DNA of 64,000 nt. It comes from Pseudomonas sp. A34-9 (GTDB taxonomy: Bacteria > Pseudomonadota > Gammaproteobacteria > Pseudomonadales > Pseudomonadaceae). Below are positions 44,326-54,618 of this stretch, piece by piece (position 1 is the first letter of the stretch; the number at the start of each line of letters is the position of its first letter). Location: contig NZ_CP119967.1 of assembly GCF_029543085.1 (NCBI RefSeq), positions 763,501 through 827,500 on the forward strand, written 5' to 3'. The notes under the pieces were generated by a model. It did not search any database and was not told the origin of the DNA. It saw only the letters and a program-made list of their open reading frames with translations. Both the position numbers and the translations under genes were made by a program.

Positions 44326-45060
44326 ATGGAACATGCACCTTGCATCAGCCAGATCGCCACGTTGCTGGCCGACCCCAAGCGCAGCGCGATGATGTGGGCG
44401 TTGATGGATGGCTCGGCCCGGCAAACCGAGGAGCTTGCGCTACTGGCAGGGCTGTCGCCGTCGTCGGCCAGCGCGCATTTGGCGCGGCTATCCACGGGTG
44501 GTCTGTTGAAGGTCGAAGTCCGCGGTCGCAAACGCTTTTTCCGTCTCTCGGCACCGGAGGTCGGCGCTGCGATAGAAGCGTTGGCCAGCGCTACCATCGC
44601 CAGTGCGCCAAGGGAGATTCCCGAGGTATTCAAACGCACCACCCCCATGGCCAAACCGCAGACCGCGCCGTCCTCGCTGTTGCGTGCGCGTTTTTGCGAT
44701 GACCATCTGGGCGGTACGCTGGCGGCGGATCTGTACCAGCGGCTGCTCGATGCCGGTTGGATCGAACAGCTTGAACAACGCGTCGTGGTGACCCACAAGG
44801 GCGCGAAGTTGTTGGCGGGGCGCGGCGTGTTCATTCAGGCGCTGGCGCATCGCAACGTACAAGTGGCGTGCGCTTGCCCGGACTGGAGCGAGCGTCGCCC
44901 GCACATGGGCGGCTCACTGGGCGCCGCGTTGCTGCAGTTGTTCATGCAGTCCGGTTGGCTGACCTTGCCCAACGATTCCAGAGCCTTGCAACTGACGGCC
45001 ACTGGCCAACGGGAACTGCACCGCTTCGCCAAGGAAAGCGAGCTGGAAATGGCGTTGTAG
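44326..45060 (+). CDS. ArsR-type helix-turn-helix regulator with extra C-terminal domain
   Basis: 244 residues from ATG 44326 (AGGGAG nine bases upstream). The N-terminal 90 residues form an ArsR/SmtB winged helix: ISQIATLLADPKRSAMMWAL and the recognition helix in LAGLSPSSASAHLARLSTGGLL. The rest (about 130-244) is an extra winged-helix-like domain with CACPDWSERRPHMGGSLGAALL, a Cys/His cluster that might bind a metal or ligand. Longer than ordinary ArsR proteins (about 100). It precedes an MFS gene by 126 bases and probably regulates it. Confidence 0.82.
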   Translation: MEHAPCISQIATLLADPKRSAMMWALMDGSARQTEELALLAGLSPSSASAHLARLSTGGLLKVEVRGRKRFFRLSAPEVGAAIEALASATIASAPREIPEVFKRTTPMAKPQTAPSSLLRARFCDDHLGGTLAADLYQRLLDAGWIEQLEQRVVVTHKGAKLLAGRGVFIQALAHRNVQVACACPDWSERRPHMGGSLGAALLQLFMQSGWLTLPNDSRALQLTATGQRELHRFAKESELEMAL

Positions 45061-45186
45061 AGCACTCGCATTCGACGTCAGCACTTCTGGCGTCGTCCAC
45101 GGCTGCGAACAGGTCGCATCCAGCAGCAACGCCTGAGCGCTATCGCGCACACTCGATCCGGGGACATTTCGGACGGCGGAGGCGGC

Positions 45187-46569
45187 ATGGACACACATGG
45201 CTACAGCGCGGCAGAACGCTTGGAGCGACTGCCGATCAGCGGTTATCACCGGATCATTTTCATCATCATTGCCCTGGCGTTTTTCTTCGACTCCATGGAC
45301 CTGGCGATGATGACGTTCCTGCTCGGCTCGATCAAAGCCGAGTTCGGCCTGAGCAGTGCGCAAGCGGGGCTGCTCGCCAGTTCGAGCTTCTTCGGCATGG
45401 TGCTGGGAGCGTCGCTGTCCGGCATGCTCGCCGACCGCTTCGGGCGAAAACCGGTGTTTCAGTGGAGCATCGTGCTGTGGGGCGTGGCCAGTTATCTGTG
45501 TTCAACGGCGCAAACGGTCGAGGCGCTGACGCTGTTTCGCATACTGTTGGGGATCGGCATGGGCATGGAGTTTCCCATTGCACAGTCGATGCTGTCCGAA
45601 CTGATTCCGGCGCAACGCCGCGGGCGCTATATCGCGCTGATGGACGGTTTCTGGCCGCTGGGGTTTGTTGCGGCGGGTGTGCTGTCGTACTTCCTGCTGC
45701 CACTGATTGGCTGGCGCGACATCTTTCTGGTACTGGCCGTGCCGGCAGTATTTGTTCTGGTCATCCGCTTTTTCATTCCCGAGTCACCGCGCTGGCTGGA
45801 ACAGGCCGGGCGCGATGACGCTGCGGACACAGTTTTGAACGGCATCGAGGCACGGGTGCGCAACTCGCTGGGCGGTGCGGCGCTGCCGGAACCGATTCGT
45901 TTGCCGCGCACTGTGACGCCGCCGGGCAACTTCTTTGCGGCGCTCAAGCAGATCTGGTCACCGCAGTATCGCCAGCGCACGACGATGATCTGGAGCCTGT
46001 GGTTTTTCGCGTTGCTTGGCTTTTATGGGCTGACGTCGTGGCTGAGTGCGTTGCTGCAACAATCGGGATTCGCCGTGACGCAATCGGTGTATTACACGGT
46101 GCTGATTTCGCTGGGCGGGATTCCCGGGTTTCTGATGGCGGCGTGGCTGGTCGAACGCTGGGGGCGTAAACCGGTGTGCATCGTCACGTTGCTCGGCGGC
46201 GGGGTGATGGCGTTTCTGTATGGGCAGAGTGCGGTGTTTGGCGGCAACGTGGCGCTGCTGATCAGCACCGGGCTGTTGATGCAGTTTTTCCTGTTCGGCA
46301 TGTGGGCGGTGCTCTACACCTACACGCCAGAGTTGTATCCGACGTCGGCACGGGCGACTGGCTCGGGGTTTGCCTCGGCGATCGGGCGGGTGGGTTCGCT
46401 GCTCGGGCCGTTGGTGACCGGGTTGGTGTTCCCGATTACCGGGCAGGGCGGGGTGTTCGCGCTCGGGGCGGCGTGTTTTGCGATTGCGGCGGGGGTGGTG
46501 TGGCTGTTCGGGATGGAGACGCGGGGGAAAACCCTTGAGGAGCTGACTGAAGTCCAAATCCCAGGCTAA
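45187..46569 (+). CDS. MFS transporter (AAHS / sugar-porter-like)
   Basis: 460 residues, twelve membrane helices. Motif A GMLADRFGRKPVFQWS in loop 2-3 and the matching WLVERWGRKPVCIV in loop 8-9; PESPRWLEQAGRDDAA at the central loop and a PELYPTSARATGSGF motif as in the niacin/aromatic acid symporters. Substrate is probably a small organic acid. It follows the ArsR-type regulator on the same strand. Confidence 0.87.
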   Translation: MDTHGYSAAERLERLPISGYHRIIFIIIALAFFFDSMDLAMMTFLLGSIKAEFGLSSAQAGLLASSSFFGMVLGASLSGMLADRFGRKPVFQWSIVLWGVASYLCSTAQTVEALTLFRILLGIGMGMEFPIAQSMLSELIPAQRRGRYIALMDGFWPLGFVAAGVLSYFLLPLIGWRDIFLVLAVPAVFVLVIRFFIPESPRWLEQAGRDDAADTVLNGIEARVRNSLGGAALPEPIRLPRTVTPPGNFFAALKQIWSPQYRQRTTMIWSLWFFALLGFYGLTSWLSALLQQSGFAVTQSVYYTVLISLGGIPGFLMAAWLVERWGRKPVCIVTLLGGGVMAFLYGQSAVFGGNVALLISTGLLMQFFLFGMWAVLYTYTPELYPTSARATGSGFASAIGRVGSLLGPLVTGLVFPITGQGGVFALGAACFAIAAGVVWLFGMETRGKTLEELTEVQIPG

Positions 46570-46580
46570 ACAAAGAACCC

Positions 46581-46673
46581 ACTGTGGGAGCGAGCCTGCT
46601 CGCGAAAGCGGAGTGTCATTAAACGAAAATGTTAACTGACACTCCCTCTTCGCGAGCAGGCTCGCTCCCACAT
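46581..46673. repeat. REP doublet (GTGGGAGCGAGCC type)
   Basis: CTGTGGGAGCGAGCCTGCTC-GCGAAAGCGGAGTG and complement AGTGTCAGT-centred arm ending CGAGCAGGCTCGCTCCCACA. Lies between convergent stops, so a bidirectional terminator role is plausible. Confidence 0.9.
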
Positions 46674-46690
46674 GGGTTATGCGGCTTTAC

Positions 46691-47653
<963 letters not shown>

Positions 47654-47724
47654 TCATCAGGTGCAATGACGGCATTCTACAGATGCTCGCCGAAACAATT
47701 GGCAAAACCTGACCAAGCGATCCA

Positions 47725-48690
47725 TCACACGGCTTCCTGCTCGCGGCGATAAGCGTAGGTATCGGCGAAACGCGACAGCAGGAATTCGGCGCAGGTGGTG
47801 GTCGGATATTTCGCTGGGTGCTGTGCGTCCTGGCAACCGGGCAGGCATTCGATGCGCGTGTCCGGGTGCGGTTCGGCGAAGAACGGCATCGAATAGCGAT
47901 CGACCCCTAGCGGGCTGATGACGCGGTGCGGGGTCGAGCGATAACGGTCGTTGCTCCAGCGCGCCATCATGTCGCCGAGGTTGACCACGAAGGTGCCATC
48001 GATCGGTGGCGCATCGATCCATTCACCCTTGACGTTTTTCACTTGCAGGCCGCCGGCGCTGTCCTGATAGAGCAGGGTGATGCAGCCGTAATCGGTGTGC
48101 GCGCCGGCGCCTTGTTGCTCGGCGGAGCTGGCGGTGTGGCGCGGTGGGTAATGGATCATGCGCAGGACGCTGACCGGATCAACGAAGCGGCTGTCGAAGA
48201 AATTGCGTTCGATGTCCAGCGCGAGGGTCATTGCCCGCAGCAGGGTTTGCGCGAGGGCCTGCATGTCGAGGTAATGCTGCTCCATCAACCCGGCCCATCC
48301 GTTTTGCGCGGGATGACGGTTCGGCCCGCGCAACGGTTTTTCAGCGAGCACGTCGGGATGCTCGGCCGGCAGGTGCAGGCCCATGTCGAAGGTTTCTTTG
48401 AGGTCGCTGGGTTTGCTCGGGTCGAGTTGCTCGGTGGCGATGGCGCCGTAGCCGCGGTGGTGGCGGGTCTGGGTGATGTCGATCTTGAGCTTTTCGGCGG
48501 TGGGCAGGGCGAAGAAACGCCGGGTATGGTCGAGCACCGCGTCGATGCGTTGCGCCGAGATCGGGTGACCCTTGATGTAGAAGAAGCCCCACTCGCGGCA
48601 GGCATGGTCGATCTGCTTGGCCACGGCAGGCCAGGCGTTTTCGTCGTCACTATAGAGCGGGCTGATGTCGATGATCGGAAGCTGATCCAT
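47725..48690 (-). CDS. Isopenicillin-N-synthase-like 2-oxoglutarate/Fe(II) oxygenase
   Basis: 321 residues from ATG 48690 (AAGGAA box upstream; an earlier frame to 48729 is repeat DNA). It has the DIOX_N domain (LPIIDISPLYSDDENAW, REWGFFYIKGH) and a 2OG-FeII oxygenase core: HTDYGCITLLYQD (first His and Asp), TPHRVISP (second His) and RYSMPFFAEP (cosubstrate Arg). The substrate is unknown. It is upstream of the adenine deaminase, and a similar pair exists around PA0147-PA0148, which hints at a purine-derived substrate. Confidence 0.85.
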   Translation of the reverse strand: MDQLPIIDISPLYSDDENAWPAVAKQIDHACREWGFFYIKGHPISAQRIDAVLDHTRRFFALPTAEKLKIDITQTRHHRGYGAIATEQLDPSKPSDLKETFDMGLHLPAEHPDVLAEKPLRGPNRHPAQNGWAGLMEQHYLDMQALAQTLLRAMTLALDIERNFFDSRFVDPVSVLRMIHYPPRHTASSAEQQGAGAHTDYGCITLLYQDSAGGLQVKNVKGEWIDAPPIDGTFVVNLGDMMARWSNDRYRSTPHRVISPLGVDRYSMPFFAEPHPDTRIECLPGCQDAQHPAKYPTTTCAEFLLSRFADTYAYRREQEAV

Positions 48691-48717
48691 ACCATTCCTT
48701 GAATACGCTGAGTTTGT

Positions 48718-48829
48718 GATCGTTCCCACGCTCCGCGTGGGAATGCCTCAATGGACGCTCTGCGTCCGCTTTCAGCAGGGACGCGGAGCGTCCCGGGCGG
48801 CATTCCCGCGCAGAGCGTGGGAACGATCG
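48718..48829. repeat. TTCCCACGC-type palindromic repeat
   Basis: GATCGTTCCCACGCTCCGCG at the left end and CAGAGCGTGGGAACGATC at the right, with GGACGCTCTGCGTCC and GGACGCGGAGCGTCC hairpins inside. Separates the BMP gene from the oxygenase gene. Confidence 0.88.
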
Positions 48830-48841
48830 GGGTCAGGTGGA

Positions 48842-49915
48842 TTACTTCGGCATTTCGGCCTTCATGCCTTCCACGTAATAGTTCATCGACGCCAGTTCCG
48901 CATTCGTCGCGCTCACGCCCGCGGGGATTTTCTCGACCCCGGCCTGATCCTTGATCGGCCCGGTAAACGGCTGCAACGCGCCACTCTTGATGTCGGCAAT
49001 GATCTGCTCGGCCTCGGCTTTCACCGGCGCCGGCACCAGGTCGCTGATTGGCAATTCGACCGTGCCTTCCTTCAGCCCGCCCCAGTAATCCTGGGCTTTC
49101 CACGTGTGATCGATCACGCTCTGCGTCGCCTGAATGTAGTGCGGCGCCCAGTCGTTGACGATCGAGGTCAGCACCGCTTTCGGCCCGAAGTGAGCCATGT
49201 CCGAGGCATAACCCACCGCGTACACGCCACGACGTTCGGCGGCTTGAATTGGCGCCGGGCTGTCGGTGTGCTGGAACACCACGTCGACGCCCTGATCGAT
49301 CAGCGCGTTGGCGGCATCGGCTTCCTTGCCCGGATCGAACCAGGAGTTGACCCAGACAACCTTGATCTCGGTGCCCGGGTTGTATTTGTTCAAGGCCAGC
49401 TGAATCGAGTTGATATCGCGGATCACCTCGGGGATCGGGAAGGAAGCGACGTAACCGATTTTTTTGGTCTTGGTCATCTTCGCCGCGAGGAAGCCGCCGA
49501 CGTAGCGACCCTCGTAAGTGCGCGCCAGATAGGTGCCGAGGTTCTTGTCCTGTTTGTAGCCGGTGGCGTGTTCGAAGGTCACTTTGGGAAATTGTCTGGC
49601 GACTTTCACCGTCGGGTTCATGTAGCCGAAGGAGGTAGTGAAGATCAGGTCGTAGTTGTCCTTGGCCATGTTGCGGATCACCCGCTCGGCGTCGGCACCT
49701 TCGGCGACGTTCTCGACGTAGTTGGTGGTGATCTGATTGCCGAATTTTTCGGCGAGTGCCTTGCGCCCCTGCTCATGCTGATACGTCCAGCCGTGGTCAC
49801 CGATCGGGCCGATGTAGACGAAACCGACCTTCAGCGGATCGGCAGCGCTGGCGCACAGGCTGATCCCCAGACCGAGGGCGGCGCACAGCAGTTTGTGCAG
49901 CGGACGTATTTGCAT
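48842..49915 (-). CDS. BMP-family purine nucleoside-binding protein of an ABC transporter
   Basis: 357 residues from ATG 49915 (GGAG nine bases upstream). Sec signal peptide ending ASA-ADP, so periplasmic, not a lipoprotein. PnrA/BMP fold: KVGFVYIGPIGDHGWTYQHE at the start, NMAKDNYDLIFTTSFGYM and HTDSPAPIQAAERRGVYAVGYASDM. The family binds purine nucleosides. Its likely partners are the permeases and ATPase at 54.7-58.3 kb, about 5 kb away, an unusual separation. Confidence 0.88.
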   Translation of the reverse strand: MQIRPLHKLLCAALGLGISLCASAADPLKVGFVYIGPIGDHGWTYQHEQGRKALAEKFGNQITTNYVENVAEGADAERVIRNMAKDNYDLIFTTSFGYMNPTVKVARQFPKVTFEHATGYKQDKNLGTYLARTYEGRYVGGFLAAKMTKTKKIGYVASFPIPEVIRDINSIQLALNKYNPGTEIKVVWVNSWFDPGKEADAANALIDQGVDVVFQHTDSPAPIQAAERRGVYAVGYASDMAHFGPKAVLTSIVNDWAPHYIQATQSVIDHTWKAQDYWGGLKEGTVELPISDLVPAPVKAEAEQIIADIKSGALQPFTGPIKDQAGVEKIPAGVSATNAELASMNYYVEGMKAEMPK

Positions 49916-49982
49916 GAACTCGAACTCCATTTTGTTGTGTGTGGTCAGGGCCAATGCAAATTGCTGACCAACAGGACAACAA

Positions 49983-50060
49983 ACAAAAAGATCGCAGCCT
50001 TCGGCAGCTCCTGCATGGGAGTGCGCAACCTGTAGGAGCTGCCGAAGGCTGCGATCTTTT
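49983..50060. repeat. REP doublet (GTAGGAGCTGCCG type)
   Basis: AGATCGCAGCCTTCGGCAGC and TGTAGGAGCTGCCGAAGGCT as inverted arms in the divergent gap of the BMP and antiporter genes. Confidence 0.88.
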
Positions 50061-50188
50061 CAGCACCAGAACCAACGCAGTGCAAGTCCGCGAGTTCACG
50101 CTATCGCTTGGTGCGCTAAGGTGTAACGAAACGTTAGCGCCGCCCCGCAGTCAGTAGCTCATTCGCACTCTTCGGCAAAAGGCCCGTC

Positions 50189-51280
50189 ATGCTCACCATC
50201 CTCAAGCAAGAAAGTTTTCTGCTACTGGCCGTCATCGCCGCTTGCGTCGCCTATCCGCTGGAACACTGGATGCTGCACAGCGGCCAGATCGTCGCGCTGA
50301 CTGCCGGCCTGGTGCTGATCGCGTTTATCGTCGCCGCTTCGATGCGCGTCGCCCATCACGCCGAATTGCTCGCCGAGAAGGTCGGCGATCCTTACGGCAC
50401 GATGATCCTCACGCTGGCGGCCGTGCTGGTCGAAGTGGTGATCCTCGCGATCATGATGAGCAACGAGGCGTCGCCCACGCTGGTGCGCGACACGATCTAT
50501 TCCGCCGTGATGCTCGACATCAACGGCATCCTCGGCCTCGCCGCGTTGATGGGCGGGATCAAGCACGGCGAACAGTCTTACAACGACGATTCGGCGCGCA
50601 GTTATAGCGTGATGATCCTCACCGCCATGGGCGTGTCGATGGTGGTGCCGGAGTTTATTCCCGAGGCCAACTGGAAGATTTATTCGGCGTTCACCATCGG
50701 CGCGATGGTGGTGCTGTATGCGCTGTTCCTGCGCATGCAGGTCGGCCCGCACAGTTACTTTTTCAGCTACAGCTACCCGGACAAACGGCGCAAGAAGGAA
50801 CCGCAGGACGCGCAAGCGAAAGCACCGAGCATCGGCCTGTCGATCGGCATTCTGGTGTTTGGCATTGTAGTGATCGGCGCATTGGCCGAGGTGATGTCGA
50901 AAACTCTTGATCTGGGCCTGGAAGGCACGGGCGCACCGCCGGTGATCACGGCGATTCTGGTCGCGGCGATTTCGGCAGCGCCGGAAATTTTGACGGCGTT
51001 GCGTGCAGCACTGGCCAACCGTATGCAGTCGGTGGTGAACATTGCGATGGGCGCGTCACTGTCGACGGTGATTCTGACGGTGCCGGTGATGGAGGCGATG
51101 GCGCTGTATACCGGCCAGCCATTTCAGATGGCGATGACGCCGGTGCAGACGGTGATGATTTTCCTGACGTTGATCGTCAGCGCGATCAACCTCAATGATG
51201 GCGAGACCAATGCCATCGAAGGCATGACGCACTTCGTATTGTTCGCGACGTTCATCATGCTGTCCCTGCTCGGTCTCTGA
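50189..51280 (+). CDS. Calcium/proton antiporter (ChaA-like)
   Basis: 363 residues with eleven hydrophobic segments. CaCA-type alpha repeats: [21 protein letters not shown] (first acidic motif, with [13 protein letters not shown]) and [21 protein letters not shown] (second). The acidic residues in these helices carry the cation exchange. Likely Ca2+ or Na+/K+ efflux at the inner membrane. An upstream palindrome-like GCTAA-n-TTAGC at about 50117-50138 may be regulatory. Confidence 0.86.
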   Translation: MLTILKQESFLLLAVIAACVAYPLEHWMLHSGQIVALTAGLVLIAFIVAASMRVAHHAELLAEKVGDPYGTMILTLAAVLVEVVILAIMMSNEASPTLVRDTIYSAVMLDINGILGLAALMGGIKHGEQSYNDDSARSYSVMILTAMGVSMVVPEFIPEANWKIYSAFTIGAMVVLYALFLRMQVGPHSYFFSYSYPDKRRKKEPQDAQAKAPSIGLSIGILVFGIVVIGALAEVMSKTLDLGLEGTGAPPVITAILVAAISAAPEILTALRAALANRMQSVVNIAMGASLSTVILTVPVMEAMALYTGQPFQMAMTPVQTVMIFLTLIVSAINLNDGETNAIEGMTHFVLFATFIMLSLLGL

Positions 51281-51285
51281 TGATT

Positions 51286-51392
51286 GATCGTTCCCACGCT
51301 CCGCGTGGGAATGCCGCCATGGACGCTCTGCGTCCGTCGCTGGGACGCGGAGCGTCCCGAGATGCATTCCCACGCAGAGCGTGGGAACGATC
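51286..51392. repeat. TTCCCACGC-type palindromic repeat
   Basis: GATCGTTCCCACGCTCCGCG to GAGCGTGGGAACGATC with inner GGACGCTCTGCGTCC and GGACGCGGAGCGTCC stems; sits between convergent stops. Confidence 0.88.
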
Positions 51393-51403
51393 ATACGTGG
51401 GGA

Positions 51404-52762
51404 TCAGGTCCCTGCGATCAACTGGCGAGCCGCCTGGCTGTGATCGGCGATCAGGCCTTTCAGATCAAGCCCCTCGACCTGGCCATCGACCACGCGCCAC
51501 TTGCCACCAATCATCACCCGATCCGCACGATCCGCACCGCACAACAGCAGTGCCGAAATCGGATCATGGCTACCCGAGAAACGCAGCTCATCGAGCTTGA
51601 ACAACGCCAGATCCGCCTGTTTGCCCACTGCCAATTCACCAATGTCGGTACGACCCAACAAGCTCGCCGACCCCTTGGTCGCCCAGCCCAGCACGCGCTC
51701 CGGGGTGATCTTCTCGGCGCCATAGCGCAGACGCTGGATGTACAGCGCCTGACGCGCTTCGAGAATCATGTTCGACGCATCGTTGGATGCCGAACCATCG
51801 ACGCCCAGACCAAACAACGCGCCCGCGTCAGTCAGATCGATACTCGGGCAGATGCCAGACGCCAGGCGCATGTTCGAACTCGGGCAATGGCAGATACCGG
51901 TGCCTGCCTGACCGAGGCGAGCGATTTCATCCGGGTTGAAATGAATGCCGTGCGCCAGCCAGGTACGCGGGCCGAGCCAGCCGACGCTGTCGAGATAATC
52001 GACGGTGCGCAGGCCGAAACGCTGCAGGCAGAAGTCTTCTTCGTCGAGGGTTTCGGCGAGGTGAGTGTGCAGGCGCACGTCGAGCTTGTTGGCCAGTTCG
52101 GCGCTGGCCGACATGATTTCCGGGGTCACCGAGAACGGCGAGCACGGTGCCAAGGCGATCTGGATCTGCGCGCCGTCGCCACGCTCGTGGTACTCGTGAA
52201 TCAAGCGCTGACTGTCGTCGAGAATCACTTGGCCTTCCTGCACGGTCTGCTGCGGTGGCAGGCCGCCGTCCTTCTCGCCGAGGCTCATCGAACCGCGGGT
52301 GAGCATGGCGCGCATGCCCAGTTCACGCACGGTGTCGACTTGCACGTCGATGGCGTTTTCCAGGCCATCCGGGAACAGGTAGTGGTGGTCGGCAGCGGTG
52401 GTGCAACCCGACAACAGCAACTCGGCCAACGCGACTTTGGTGGCGAGGGCAAGTTTCTCAGGCGTCAGGCGCGCCCACACCGGGTACAGGGTTTTCAGCC
52501 ACGGGAACAAAGGCTGATTGACCACCGGCGCCCAAGCGCGGGTCAGGGTTTGATAGAAGTGATGGTGGGTGTTGATCAGGCCCGGCAGGATCACATGTTC
52601 GCGGGCATCGAACACTGCATTGCACGGCGCCGACGGCTGTTGGCCAGCGGCAAGCACTTCGACGATGACACCGTCTTGCACGACAAGACCGCCACGGGCA
52701 TCGAGCTCGTTGGAGGTGAAAATCGCGAGGGGATTTTTTAACCAGGTACGGGTCGCGGGCAT
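51404..52762 (-). CDS. 8-oxoguanine deaminase
   Basis: 452 residues. Amidohydrolase of the cog0402 group: metal ligands [10 protein letters not shown] (His-x-His), then [13 protein letters not shown], a HGIHF segment, and the Asp in [12 protein letters not shown]. The wording around the active site matches PA0142, which deaminates 8-oxoguanine to urate and recycles damaged purine. It is the pair of the nearby purine transporter and adenine deaminase. Reads towards the antiporter gene with a repeat between. Confidence 0.9.
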   Translation of the reverse strand: MPATRTWLKNPLAIFTSNELDARGGLVVQDGVIVEVLAAGQQPSAPCNAVFDAREHVILPGLINTHHHFYQTLTRAWAPVVNQPLFPWLKTLYPVWARLTPEKLALATKVALAELLLSGCTTAADHHYLFPDGLENAIDVQVDTVRELGMRAMLTRGSMSLGEKDGGLPPQQTVQEGQVILDDSQRLIHEYHERGDGAQIQIALAPCSPFSVTPEIMSASAELANKLDVRLHTHLAETLDEEDFCLQRFGLRTVDYLDSVGWLGPRTWLAHGIHFNPDEIARLGQAGTGICHCPSSNMRLASGICPSIDLTDAGALFGLGVDGSASNDASNMILEARQALYIQRLRYGAEKITPERVLGWATKGSASLLGRTDIGELAVGKQADLALFKLDELRFSGSHDPISALLLCGADRADRVMIGGKWRVVDGQVEGLDLKGLIADHSQAARQLIAGT

Positions 52763-52930
52763 GTTGCCGGCTCCTCTGAAAATGGGGTTCAGGGTTGCCA
52801 GCTCAGTGATGCCCTGTCTGCTGATCCAGGGTCGCCGCGGGGGACGAGGTGCGCAGTTTCAAACAAATTGCCGGATCGGGCAAGCCCAACCCGACCATTC
52901 ACCACCAAGTCCAACTTGAACATACAGATC

Positions 52931-53030
52931 CCCTGTAGGAGCTGCCGAAGGCTGCGATCTTTTGATTTTCAAGATCAAGATCAAAAGATCGTCCGATCGC
53001 GGCCCGAGCCTTCGGCAGCTCCTACAGGGG
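52931..53030. repeat. REP doublet (GTAGGAGCTGCCG type)
   Basis: CCTGTAGGAGCTGCCGAAGG and its inverted partner with a short palindromic centre TTTTCAAGATCAAGATCAAAA. Follows the SDR stop by about 10 bases. Confidence 0.9.
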
Positions 53031-53040
53031 ATTTGTGGGG

Positions 53041-53724
53041 TTACCAGGGAATCGTTTCGCCCTTGTAGTTGATGAAGTGATGCCCGCCCTTGCCGGTATA
53101 CGCATTCACCTGATCAACCAGCCCGCGGGTGCTGGTCTCCACATCAAGGTCAGCGCCTTCGCCGCCCATATCGGTCTTCACCCAACCCGGGTGCAGCGAC
53201 AACACCGTCATCTTCTGCTCGCCCAATTGCGTGACAAAACTGTTGGTCATCGAATTCAGCGCAGCTTTGCTGGCCTTGTACAGCGCCAGTTCCGGCGCGT
53301 CCGCCACGGTCACGCTGCCCAGTCCGGAACTCATGAACGCCAATACGCCGCTGCCATTACGGATCTGCCCGACAAAACGCTGGGCCAGATTGATCGGTGC
53401 CACCGCGTTGGTGAAAAACAACTGACCGACTTCGGCCAATGTCGCGCCGCCCGGTGTCTGATCTGCCGGGCCTTTGACCCCGGCGTTGACGAACAGCAGG
53501 TCGAAGGTTTCGCCCTTGAGCTGCTGACTCAGAGCGATCACCGCTTGCTGGTCGTCCATGTCGAGCTTCTCGATCCGCACGTTGCCCAGCGCTTGCAGCG
53601 CCTCGGCGTTTTGCGGATTGCGCACGGTGGCGGTGACTTGCCAGCCGTCGGCCAGCAGGGTTTTCACCAGACCGAGGCCCAAGCCCCGGGAGGCGCCGAT
53701 GATCAGTGCATTTTTTGCAGACAT
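53041..53724 (-). CDS. Short-chain dehydrogenase/reductase
   Basis: 227 residues. Cofactor motif IIGASRGLGLGLVKTL (TGxxxGxG variant), NAGVKGPAD, Ser in MSSGLGSV and catalytic YKASKAAL. Length fits classical SDRs. It lies 25 bases after a MerR-type regulator on the same strand, so the two form an operon. Substrate unknown, perhaps a reactive carbonyl, as MerR-SDR pairs are often stress-linked. Confidence 0.87.
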   Translation of the reverse strand: MSAKNALIIGASRGLGLGLVKTLLADGWQVTATVRNPQNAEALQALGNVRIEKLDMDDQQAVIALSQQLKGETFDLLFVNAGVKGPADQTPGGATLAEVGQLFFTNAVAPINLAQRFVGQIRNGSGVLAFMSSGLGSVTVADAPELALYKASKAALNSMTNSFVTQLGEQKMTVLSLHPGWVKTDMGGEGADLDVETSTRGLVDQVNAYTGKGGHHFINYKGETIPW

Positions 53725-53749
53725 GATGGGCTTCCTTGATGAATGAGGA

Positions 53750-54100
53750 TCATGGATTCAATGGACAGGCCTGACCGAGGCGAAGTTGCAACTCCTGACG
53801 CAGCGCGTCGAGTTCGCTCATGCGGGCTTCGATCAGTTGCAGTTTGTCGCGCAGCAACTGCGCCACGGCGTTGTCCGGCTCGGGCGCGTTCCACAACGCC
53901 GCGACGCTGTTGCCGATCTCGCCGAGGGTAAATCCCAGGCGTTGCGCCGTTTTGATATAGAGCACCAGTTGCACCATCTCCGGCGGATAGTCGCGATAAC
54001 CGTTGGCACTGCGTTGCGCCGCGATCAACCCGCGTTGCTCGTAGAAACGCAGGGTGTCACGGCTGACGGCGCTGGCCTGGGCTAATTCACCGATACGCAT
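53750..54100 (-). CDS. MerR-family transcriptional regulator
   Basis: 116 residues from ATG 54100; an in-frame TTG at 54112 is less likely. Winged helix at the N-terminus (MRIGELAQASAVSRDTLRFY), dimer helix (LIEARMSELDALRQELQLR). No obvious metal Cys pair; a single Cys near the C-terminus (GQACPLNP). It probably controls both its own operon with the SDR and the rightward gene at 54181 through the dyad at 54126-54143. Confidence 0.87.
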   Translation of the reverse strand: MRIGELAQASAVSRDTLRFYEQRGLIAAQRSANGYRDYPPEMVQLVLYIKTAQRLGFTLGEIGNSVAALWNAPEPDNAVAQLLRDKLQLIEARMSELDALRQELQLRLGQACPLNP

Positions 54101-54120
54101 GCTGGCTCTCAAAAGGGCTA

Positions 54121-54151
54121 TTGACCCTGGAGCATACTCCAGGCTTTACCG
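54121..54151 (+). promoter_or_regulatory. MerR-type promoter with 19-base spacer
   Basis: -35 TTGACC (54121-54126), then a perfect dyad CCTGGAG-CATA-CTCCAGG (54126-54143) filling a 19-base spacer, and a weak -10 at 54146-54151. Drives the membrane-protein gene at 54181. Confidence 0.75.
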
Positions 54152-54180
54152 TGCTTGCTCCCTGAATTTCTGGAGCATGG

Positions 54181-54618
54181 ATGATGTGGACTTCAACGCA
54201 ATATCGCAACGTGGTGCGCGGCAGCGCCTGGTATGACTTGATCGTCACGGCAGCGTTTGCCACACCGTGGAGTTTTGTCGCTTTGCATGGGTTTTTGACC
54301 GCGCTGAATTTGCCCGGCGATCTGCCGACGTTCCAGCCTGTGCATATATTGATGGCGAATCTGTTGGGGTCGGTGGTGTGTGTTTGGGCGGTACTGCGGA
54401 TTCGTGATCCGCAGGCGCTGTATGGACGTTATGACGCGGTGGCGCGGTTTCTGTTTGCGGCTTGGCAGGGCTATGCGCTGCTGCATGGCGCCAGTTCGAT
54501 TTTGCTGCTTTTCCTGGTCTTCGAGCTGGCGTGGGGCGTTGCTCAGGTGTTGCCTGTGCGGATGCCTTCGCGAGCAGGCTCGCTCCCACAGGAGATTGGC
54601 GTCACCCCACATTCCTGA
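54181..54618 (+). CDS. Four-helix membrane protein, C-terminal tail from a REP element
   Basis: 145 residues from ATG 54181 (GGAG five bases upstream). Four hydrophobic helices between 18 and 125 (YDLIVTAAFATPWSFVALHG, HILMANLLGSVVCVWAVL, FLFAAWQGYALLHG, SILLLFLVFELAWGVAQVL). The last 18 residues (RMPSRAGSLPQEIG...) are translated from a REP unit, so the original C-terminus was replaced by repeat insertion. Family unknown. Control by the divergent MerR protein is likely. Confidence 0.65.
   Translation: MMWTSTQYRNVVRGSAWYDLIVTAAFATPWSFVALHGFLTALNLPGDLPTFQPVHILMANLLGSVVCVWAVLRIRDPQALYGRYDAVARFLFAAWQGYALLHGASSILLLFLVFELAWGVAQVLPVRMPSRAGSLPQEIGVTPHS

Noticed and set aside
44108..44338. 76-codon minus-strand frame upstream of the ArsR-type gene
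   Set aside because: No ribosome site, no recognisable domain, and it overlaps the promoter region of the regulator.
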